From Acidobacteriota bacterium (GTDB taxonomy: Bacteria > Acidobacteriota > Polarisedimenticolia > J045): 5,104 bases of DNA. A program made the translations under genes and the position numbers. Location: the NCBI GenBank assembly GCA_027001345.1, contig JALTMS010000295.1:1-5104 (forward strand), read 5' to 3'. Positions within the stretch are counted from its first letter, which is position 1. Each line of letters begins with the position of its first letter. Positions 1 through 5,104 of the stretch are shown here, in pieces. The notes below the pieces were generated by a model, which did not search any database, was not told where the DNA came from, and was given only the letters and a program-made list of their open reading frames with translations.

Positions 1-4
1 ACAG

Positions 5-2824
5 TTGCGCCAACCTTGCCGGCTCCGGGTCCCGGTCATCATTCTGCTCGCCCTGCTCGGCTTTCTGTCGTGGGCCCCGCCATCCCGAGCCCAGGAAAAC
101 GAGGACTGCCTGGTTTGCCACGAGGACTCCGACCTGACCGGGGAGCGTCGTGGCAGGCAGATCAGCGTCTGGTTCGACCAGCAGGCTTTCGCCCGCTCGG
201 TGCACGCCGACATGCAGTGCATCGACTGCCACATGGATCTCGAGGGCAGCGACATGGGCCACGACGAGGACGTCGAGCCGGTCGACTGCTCGATCTGCCA
301 CGATCAGCAGGCAGCCGAGCACGCGATTTCGCTCCACGGCCGCGCCATCGCCCGGGGGGATCAACTCGCCCCCCGCTGCATTACCTGCCATGGCCATCAT
401 GACATCCTGCCCCACACCGACCCCCAATCCCCCACATCGACGACCAACATCCCGCTGCTCTGCGGGCGCTGTCACCACGAGGGCTCGCCGGTCTCGCTGA
501 CCCATGACATCCCGCAGGACCGGATTCTCGAGAACTACTCGCTTTCCATCCACGGAGAGGGGCTGTTCAAGAAGGGCCTGACAGTCACCGCGGTCTGCAC
601 CTCCTGTCACACTTCACACAAGATCCTCGAGCACACCGACCCCCGTTCGAGCATCAACCGCAAGAACGTCGCCAAGACCTGTACTCGCTGTCACGGTCGA
701 ATCGAGGAGGTGCATGTCAAGGTCATCGAGGGTCGGCTGTGGGAGGAACAGCCACACGTCATTCCTTCCTGCGTCGAGTGCCACAACCCGCACAAGATTC
801 GGAGTGTGCGGGCGACTCCGGGTGGGGCGGCCAACGTCGATTGCCTGCAATGTCACTCCGACCCATCACTGACGATGGAGCGCGATGGGCAGACGGTTTC
901 GCTCTACGTCGATGAGCAGGCCTACAACGCATCGACCCACTCCGGCGTCGGCTGTGCCCAGTGCCACACCGGTGTGCGGACATCCCTGCGCCGACCCTGT
1001 TCGGCAATCAAGGAAGGTGAGCGGGTCGACTGCGCGATCTGCCATGCCCAGACCGTGCGCGACTACGCATCGAGCACCCACGGCCAGCTCGAGGCCAAGG
1101 GCGACCCCGATGCGCCTCGCTGCCTGGACTGCCACGAGAAGCACAGCACTCAGAGCCACAAGCTGCCCTCCTCCCGCACCTATCCGCGCAATATCCCGCA
1201 GCTTTGTGCGACCTGCCACCGCGAGGGCGAGAAGGCGGCCCGGCGCATCGATGCCGACGTGGACGACATTGTCGGCAGCTACGTGATGAGCATCCACGGC
1301 AAGGGCCTGGTGGAAAGCGGGCTGGTGGTCTCCGCGACTTGCACCGATTGCCACACGGCGCACCACTCGTTGCCGCCGGAAGACGAGAATTCCACCGTCA
1401 ACCACGAGAACATCGCCAATACCTGCGGCCACTGTCACAACGGTATCGAAGAAACCTTCCTCAAGAGCATTCACTCGCCGTTGGTCTCCGATCGGCCGAG
1501 CGAGGAATTGCCCACCTGTGAGGACTGTCACACTTCGCACTCGATTTCGCGCACCGATCTCGATGACTTCCGCAAGCGGATGATCGTTCAGTGTGGTCGC
1601 TGCCACGAGAGTGAGGCGGAGACCTTCTTCGACACGATCCACGGCAAAGTTTCTCGGCTCGGCGACGCTGCCGCCGCCAAGTGCTACGACTGCCACGGTA
1701 CCCACGACATTCTGCCGATTACCGATCCCGACTCGACTCTCAGCCACAAGAACATCGTCGAAACTTGCGGACAGTGCCACACTGGCGCCCACCGGCAATT
1801 CGCCGGCTATTTGACGCATGCTACCCACCACGACAAGAAGAAGTATCCCTACCTGTTCTATGCCTTCTGGTTCATGACCACCCTGCTGGTGGGGACGCTG
1901 GGCTTCTTCGTGATCCACACCCTGGCCTGGCTCTACCGCCTGTGGCGGACGCGAGAGATCTGGCGGCCCCACAAGGAGGCCGCCAGGCAGCAGCGTCTCT
2001 ACCGGCGCTTCGGCCGAACTCAGCGAACGATGCATCTGATCATGTTGTTGACCTTCTTCACCCTTGCCTTGACGGGGATGACGCTGAAATTCTCGTACAT
2101 GGAATGGGCCCAGTTCGTCTCACGCGTGCTTGGTGGCTTCGAGGTGATGTCGGCGATGCACCGCATCGCGGCGGTGACGCTACTGATCCTCTTTGGCGTG
2201 CACCTGCTGCATCTTCGGAGAATGAAGAAGGAGTCGGGGAAGAACTGGCTGCGCTTCATCTTCTCGCCCGACGGTATGATGATCATGCCTCGGGACATCG
2301 TGCAGTTCTGGGGATCGCTCAAGTGGTTCCTCGGTCTCGGACCGCGTCCTCGCTTTGGCCGCTGGACCTACTGGGAGAAGTTCGACTACTTCGCGGTCTT
2401 CTGGGGCGTGTTCATCATCGGCTCCACGGGACTGATCCTGTGGTTTCCCGAGGTCTTCACCTGGATCCTGCCGGGCTGGTCGGTCAATGTGGCGACGATC
2501 ATCCACAGCGACGAGGCGTTGCTGGCGGTGGCGTTCATCTTCACGATTCACTTCTTCAACACCCATTTCCGGCCCGACAAGTTCCCGATGGACATGGTGA
2601 TCTTCACCGGGCGGGTCACCCTCGAGGAACTCAAGCATGACAAGCCCGAGGAGTATGAGGCGCTGGTCAAGGGCAAGACCCCCGAGGAGATCGATGCGCT
2701 GCTGGTCGACCCCTTCCCGCCGGCGGCCGAGCGAGGCTTCAAGGCCTTCGGCTTCATTGCCTTGACCATCGGGCTGACCCTGATCCTGCTGATCGCCTAC
2801 ACGATGCTCTTCGGCTACCGCTAG
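5..2824 (+). CDS. 19-haem cytochrome c fused to di-haem cytochrome b membrane domain (CbcL-like quinone oxidoreductase)
   Basis: Probably an inner-membrane enzyme passing electrons between quinone and periplasmic carriers. Seen: a signal peptide (residues 1-29, hydrophobic core about 9-24, likely cleavage SRA|QE), then 19 CxxCH motifs starting at C35, 72, 95, 125, 153, 198, 226, 256, 280, 317, 343, 373, 401, 446, 474, 505, 530, 560 and 588. Six predicted helices follow, near 616-643, 676-696, 717-737, 794-814, 834-852 and 914-936. The loops at 644-675 and 738-750 are rich in Arg/Lys, so they should be cytoplasmic, which puts the c haems in the periplasm. H677, H719, H834 and H849 are candidate haem b ligands with spacing like E. 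coli FdnI; H733 is an alternative. Known relative: Geobacter CbcL joins nine c haems to the same kind of b domain. The start is uncertain: TTG at 5 is the first in-frame start visible, no ribosome site lies in the four preceding bases, and the true start may be upstream. The electron acceptor or donor cannot be read from the sequence. Confidence 0.93.
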   Translation: MRQPCRLRVPVIILLALLGFLSWAPPSRAQENEDCLVCHEDSDLTGERRGRQISVWFDQQAFARSVHADMQCIDCHMDLEGSDMGHDEDVEPVDCSICHDQQAAEHAISLHGRAIARGDQLAPRCITCHGHHDILPHTDPQSPTSTTNIPLLCGRCHHEGSPVSLTHDIPQDRILENYSLSIHGEGLFKKGLTVTAVCTSCHTSHKILEHTDPRSSINRKNVAKTCTRCHGRIEEVHVKVIEGRLWEEQPHVIPSCVECHNPHKIRSVRATPGGAANVDCLQCHSDPSLTMERDGQTVSLYVDEQAYNASTHSGVGCAQCHTGVRTSLRRPCSAIKEGERVDCAICHAQTVRDYASSTHGQLEAKGDPDAPRCLDCHEKHSTQSHKLPSSRTYPRNIPQLCATCHREGEKAARRIDADVDDIVGSYVMSIHGKGLVESGLVVSATCTDCHTAHHSLPPEDENSTVNHENIANTCGHCHNGIEETFLKSIHSPLVSDRPSEELPTCEDCHTSHSISRTDLDDFRKRMIVQCGRCHESEAETFFDTIHGKVSRLGDAAAAKCYDCHGTHDILPITDPDSTLSHKNIVETCGQCHTGAHRQFAGYLTHATHHDKKKYPYLFYAFWFMTTLLVGTLGFFVIHTLAWLYRLWRTREIWRPHKEAARQQRLYRRFGRTQRTMHLIMLLTFFTLALTGMTLKFSYMEWAQFVSRVLGGFEVMSAMHRIAAVTLLILFGVHLLHLRRMKKESGKNWLRFIFSPDGMMIMPRDIVQFWGSLKWFLGLGPRPRFGRWTYWEKFDYFAVFWGVFIIGSTGLILWFPEVFTWILPGWSVNVATIIHSDEALLAVAFIFTIHFFNTHFRPDKFPMDMVIFTGRVTLEELKHDKPEEYEALVKGKTPEEIDALLVDPFPPAAERGFKAFGFIALTIGLTLILLIAYTMLFGYR
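107..799 (+). repeat. Eight-haem cytochrome c module, copy 1
   Basis: Residues 35-265 of the large cytochrome. The eight CxxCH motifs are spaced 37, 23, 30, 28, 45, 28 and 30 residues apart, and copy 2 follows almost the same pattern. Residues 32-76 align without gaps to 277-321 with 21 of 45 identities. The repeat is visible at protein level only; the DNA has diverged, so the duplication is old. Confidence 0.9.
842..1546 (+). repeat. Eight-haem cytochrome c module, copy 2
   Basis: Residues 280-514. CxxCH spacing is 37, 26, 30, 28, 45, 28 and 31, with a module offset of 245 residues from copy 1. The only notable length difference is a loop three residues longer between its second and third haems, which also carries a lone cysteine (C332) outside any CxxCH motif. 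Confidence 0.9.
1592..1780 (+). repeat. Three-haem partial module, copy 3
   Basis: Residues 530-592. Three CxxCH motifs spaced 30 and 28 residues match haems 3-4-5 of the full modules, including the distal HG motif (H546) and the CHGTHDILP stretch after the middle haem, which resembles CHGHHDILP in copy 1. It lies directly before the first membrane helix and so may hand electrons to or from the b haems. That placement role is inferred. Confidence 0.8.
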
Positions 2825-2886
2825 CCAGCTTGCATGCGATCCAGACTCAGCTTTTCCGCCTCTGCCGGCTGATCGGCAACAGGACC

Positions 2887-2915
2887 TTGACCGTCCGGAA
2901 GCCAGGGTCTAGTCT
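2887..2915 (+). promoter_or_regulatory. Possible sigma-70-type promoter for the peroxidase gene
   Basis: TTGACC (2887-2892) and TAGTCT (2910-2915) are separated by exactly 17 bases. The -35 is a good match and the -10 a weak one (T1, A2 and T6 fit). Transcription would start near 2922, leaving a leader of about 40 bases before ATG 2962. No convincing terminator is seen between the stop at 2824 and this point, so read-through from the upstream cytochrome gene is also possible. Confidence 0.35.
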
Positions 2916-2949
2916 CCACCGGTGTTAGCCAGCTCACCTTGCAGTGAAT

Positions 2950-2955
2950 AAGGAG
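2950..2955 (+). promoter_or_regulatory. Ribosome binding site that fixes the peroxidase start
   Basis: AAGGAG lies six bases before ATG 2962. An in-frame GTG at 2944 would extend the protein by six residues, but it would place this Shine-Dalgarno sequence inside the coding region and has no equally good site upstream of itself. ATG 2962 also gives a compact lipoprotein signal peptide. Confidence 0.85.
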
Positions 2956-2961
2956 CAAGCG

Positions 2962-4023
2962 ATGTTTTCTTCCGGGTCAAGCAAGATCATCGGAGGGGCC
3001 GCAGGCCTGGCGTTGGTGCTCGGAATCGTCGGCTGCGGCGGGACCGAAGAGGCTCCCGCGCCGCCTCCGAACCCCAGGCATGTCGCCATGTTTGCGCCCC
3101 TGCCGGAGGTGATGGAGTCGCCGGCCAACCCGATCACCGAGGAGAAGGTCGATCTCGGCCGGAAGCTCTACTACGACACCCGCCTGTCGAAAAACCAGGA
3201 TGTTTCGTGCAACACTTGCCATCTGCTCGACAACTGGGGCGTGGATGGCAAGCCGACCTCTGCAGGACACAAGGGGCAGCTCGGTCCCCGCAACAGCCCG
3301 ACGGTGTACAACGCGGCGGGCCAGATTGCCCAGTTCTGGGACGGGCGGGAACCGGATGTGGAAGCCCAGGCCAAAGGGCCGATTCTCAATCCGGTGGAGA
3401 TGGCCATGCCTTCCGAGGAGGCGGTGCTGCGGGTGGTCGAGAGCATTCCAGGCTACGTCGAGGAGTTTGCCGTCGCCTTTCCCGGTCAAGCCAACCCCGT
3501 CACCTATGACAACCTGGCCAAGGCGATCGGTGCTTTCGAGCGCAAGCTCGTCACGCCCAGTCGCTTCGACGCCTACCTGAAGGGAGACGGCAGTGCCCTG
3601 ACCGCCACCGAGCGTCGTGGTCTGGACAAGTTCATCGACGTCGGTTGCACGACCTGCCACATGGGGCCTTATCTGGGTGGCAACCTGTATCAGAAGATGG
3701 GCCTGGTCGAGCCCTATCCCACCGAGGACGAGGGCCGTTCCGCTGTGACGGGCAACGAGGCGGAGAAGTACTTCTTCAAGGTGCCGGGTCTGCGCAATGT
3801 GGCCAAGACCGGGCCCTACCTGCACGATGGATCGATCGACTCCCTCGAGGAGGTCGTTCGTATCATGGGCCGTTACCAGTTGGGCAAGACCATCAAGCCG
3901 GACGAGGTGATGGATATCGTCGCCTTCCTCGGGGCTCTGACCGGTGATCTGCCGATGGACTACATCAAGCAGCCCGAACTGCCGCCGTCCGGGCCGGATA
4001 CCCCCGCTCCGGATCCGAGCTGA
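2962..4023 (+). CDS. ccpA: Di-haem cytochrome c peroxidase, lipoprotein form (CcpA/MacA family)
   Basis: Reduces hydrogen peroxide to water in the periplasm using electrons from small c-type cytochromes or related carriers. The 353-residue protein starts with a lipoprotein signal (K8, hydrophobic 9-23, lipobox IVGC with C25) and a Pro-rich linker. The N-terminal low-potential haem site is CNTCH 83-87; the C-terminal high-potential site is CTTCH 229-233. Residues matching the Pseudomonas aeruginosa enzyme are present: H103 (its His71), W126 (Trp94), Q136 (Gln104), E146 (Glu114), and M302 in IMGRYQLG (Met275). The Met, rather than Tyr, argues against MauG. H103 suggests the reductively activated type. 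Length is normal for the family. The tail after about 335 is Pro-rich. Asp does not follow C25, so outer-membrane sorting is plausible if Lol rules apply. The symbol is family-level; Geobacter MacA is a relative also linked to metal-reduction electron flow. It lies 137 bases after the large cytochrome and is followed by a terminator. Confidence 0.95.
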   Translation: MFSSGSSKIIGGAAGLALVLGIVGCGGTEEAPAPPPNPRHVAMFAPLPEVMESPANPITEEKVDLGRKLYYDTRLSKNQDVSCNTCHLLDNWGVDGKPTSAGHKGQLGPRNSPTVYNAAGQIAQFWDGREPDVEAQAKGPILNPVEMAMPSEEAVLRVVESIPGYVEEFAVAFPGQANPVTYDNLAKAIGAFERKLVTPSRFDAYLKGDGSALTATERRGLDKFIDVGCTTCHMGPYLGGNLYQKMGLVEPYPTEDEGRSAVTGNEAEKYFFKVPGLRNVAKTGPYLHDGSIDSLEEVVRIMGRYQLGKTIKPDEVMDIVAFLGALTGDLPMDYIKQPELPPSGPDTPAPDPS

Positions 4024-4050
4024 GTCCAGCGCCTTTGGGCAGCGTTCGAT

Positions 4051-4087
4051 GGCGGGCGGCCGAGCGGTTCGCCCGCCGTTTTCTTTT
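4051..4087 (+). terminator. Rho-independent terminator after the peroxidase gene
   Basis: An eight-base-pair GC stem (GGCGGGCG at 4051-4058 with CGCCCGCC at 4070-4077) encloses an 11-base loop that can form two further C-G pairs. It is followed by GTTTTCTTTT (4078-4087). It begins 27 bases after the peroxidase stop and separates that gene from the synthetase gene. Confidence 0.9.
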
Positions 4088-4098
4088 CTCCGCTCTCG

Positions 4099-4129
4099 TT
4101 GCTGCCGATGGGGGATGATGCGCTACCCT
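4099..4129 (+). promoter_or_regulatory. Weak promoter candidate close to the synthetase start
   Basis: TACCCT (4124-4129) fits a TANNNT -10 element and ends seven bases before ATG 4137, so transcription could begin at the start codon itself. TTGCTG (4099-4104) is a possible -35, but the 19-base spacing is longer than ideal. The match is weak and could be chance. Confidence 0.2.
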
Positions 4130-4136
4130 TCTCCTC

Positions 4137-5104
4137 ATGACGTCCCGTGAATTCGGAATTGACGATGTGCTCGGTGGCTGGCGCCGCCGCTTTCGGGAAG
4201 CCGGAGCCGACGACCGGGCCGTCGCCCGGGCGACTGAGAAGCTGCTCGCCAGGTTGGTTGACGGGCGACTCGATCCGGCGTCCGGCCTCGAGCTTCTGCT
4301 GGACCTGTTGCAGCATCCTCGACAGGCTCCTGCGGTGGCGGCGGCTCTGGATCTCGAGCAGGTGCTTGCCCTCGGAAAGCGACTGGCTGCGGGCCTGAGT
4401 ACGGATGCTGCAGCTTCCCACCTTCGCCAGGGAGCCTGGAACTGGCTCGACCTGCTTCGACGACCGGCGCTGCTCGGCCGTATCGATCCCGCTCGGCGCG
4501 AGCAGTGGATGGCCCGCATTCTCGATGTGGTCGACGCCTCGCGCTACACCCTGGCGCGGATGCTCGAGCAGCGAGCTGCGTCCCATGGCGCGCGCACCTG
4601 GCTGCAGAATCCGGGGCTGGGACACAGGGGGCGCGTGTCGTGGATCGAGGCGGCCAGCCGCGTCGACCTTCTGGCCCGGGGCCTGCTGGCGCTGCGCGAA
4701 CAGACGCCCGAAGGCCCGGTGGCGATCTTCGCCAACAACAGCGTGGAGATGGCTCTGGTGGATCTGGCCTGCCTGACCAGCGGCGTGGTCAATGTGATGG
4801 TTCCTTCCCATACCACCGGCGAGGATCTGGCCTATCTTCTCGAGACATTCGCCATCACGACGGTCTTCGTTTCCACACCCGAGCAGCTCCAGCGGGTGCG
4901 CAGCGTGGCCTCCAGCCTGCCTCCTCAGAGCCGGATCATCACCTTCTTCGACGTGGAATCCTCGCCGCGCTCGATGGTGCTTTCTCTCCGCGCTCTCGGG
5001 GCACGCGCCCGGGACTTCAGCGCCGAGCGGCTCGAGCAGTGCCGGGAGGCGATGGAACTGTCGTCTCTGGCGACGATCATGGTCACCTCCGGAACTACCG
5101 GAAG
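4137..5104 (+). CDS. AMP-forming acyl-CoA synthetase-like protein with N-terminal extension (3' end beyond window)
   Basis: An ANL-superfamily adenylating enzyme, which activates a carboxylic acid with ATP as acyl-AMP, usually for transfer to CoA. The reading frame stays open for 322 codons to the window edge. Residues from about 138 follow the usual N-terminal fold of the family: YTLARMLEQRA, a SWIEAASRVDLLARGL segment, VAIFANNSVEMALVDLACL, and at 315-322 the phosphate-binding motif MVTSGTTG. The adenylation core and the C-terminal catalytic-lysine domain are outside the window, so substrate is unknown; long-chain fatty acid ligase is only one option. Residues 1-137 are a Leu/Arg/Ala-rich, probably helical extension that I do not recognise. 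ATG 4137 is the first start after the in-frame stop at 4116-4118. No good Shine-Dalgarno precedes it, so a later start is conceivable, but the open frame and codon pattern support translation from here. Confidence 0.85.
   Translation, partial: MTSREFGIDDVLGGWRRRFREAGADDRAVARATEKLLARLVDGRLDPASGLELLLDLLQHPRQAPAVAAALDLEQVLALGKRLAAGLSTDAAASHLRQGAWNWLDLLRRPALLGRIDPARREQWMARILDVVDASRYTLARMLEQRAASHGARTWLQNPGLGHRGRVSWIEAASRVDLLARGLLALREQTPEGPVAIFANNSVEMALVDLACLTSGVVNVMVPSHTTGEDLAYLLETFAITTVFVSTPEQLQRVRSVASSLPPQSRIITFFDVESSPRSMVLSLRALGARARDFSAERLEQCREAMELSSLATIMVTSGTTG

Noticed and set aside
866..2035. Long minus-strand open frame (389 codons) opposite the multihaem region
   Set aside because: It lies entirely within the real cytochrome gene, and its Val/Ala/Gly-rich, motif-free product is what antisense reading of GC-rich CxxCH coding sequence produces.
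2863..2878. Hairpin TGCCG/CGGCA after the cytochrome gene, considered as a terminator
   Set aside because: The stem is only five base pairs and no T-run follows.
2917..2924. Palindrome CACCGGTG just after the possible -10 element, considered as an operator
   Set aside because: An eight-base palindrome is expected about this often by chance in an intergenic region of this length, and it matches no regulator site I know.
2822..2934. Nine-base direct repeat TAGCCAGCT at 2822-2830 and 2926-2934
   Set aside because: It is short, one copy contains the stop codon of the cytochrome gene, and a match of this size in the interval is only mildly unlikely by chance. No mobile-element features accompany it.
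4405..4776. Plus-strand frame of 123 codons inside the synthetase region
   Set aside because: The overlapping frame from 4137 encodes recognisable AMP-binding motifs through to the window end; this one is a shadow rich in Arg, Ser and Trp.
3960..4811. Minus-strand open frame of 283 codons across the end of the peroxidase gene, the terminator and the synthetase start
   Set aside because: It spans a clear plus-strand terminator and the start of a well-supported plus-strand gene, and its product has no recognisable motif.

Overview
The window is a GC-rich bacterial segment with three plus-strand genes read left to right and little non-coding space. It suggests a Gram-negative respiratory bacterium with extensive periplasmic haem chemistry: a 19-c-haem membrane cytochrome sits beside a lipidated di-haem peroxidase. 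Acidobacteriota, Myxococcota or another Desulfuromonas/Geobacter-like lineage would fit, but the sequence alone does not settle the taxon.

Bases 5-2824 encode a 939-residue fusion protein. It has a signal peptide, a periplasmic region with 19 CxxCH haem c motifs, and a six-helix membrane domain of the FdnI/HydC di-haem cytochrome b type. The architecture is like Geobacter CbcL (nine c haems plus a b-type domain) with about twice the c haems. The c-haem region is clearly repetitive: an eight-haem module, a second eight-haem module with almost the same haem spacing, and a three-haem remnant. Inside these lie five copies of a smaller two-haem unit.

Bases 2825-2961 are intergenic, with a possible sigma-70-type promoter and no convincing terminator. 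Bases 2962-4023 encode a 353-residue lipoprotein of the bacterial di-haem cytochrome c peroxidase (CcpA/MacA) family with every expected catalytic residue present. A strong intrinsic terminator (4051-4087) follows.

Bases 4137 to the window end hold the 5' part of an AMP-forming acyl-CoA synthetase-like gene, cut off just after its TSGTTG nucleotide-binding motif. It has an unusual N-terminal extension of about 137 residues.

Inferred function: the large cytochrome exchanges electrons between the membrane quinone pool and the periplasm. The peroxidase could take electrons from the same periplasmic pool to reduce hydrogen peroxide, or act as an electron carrier as proposed for Geobacter MacA. 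The synthetase gene is separated by the terminator and probably belongs to a different transcription unit.
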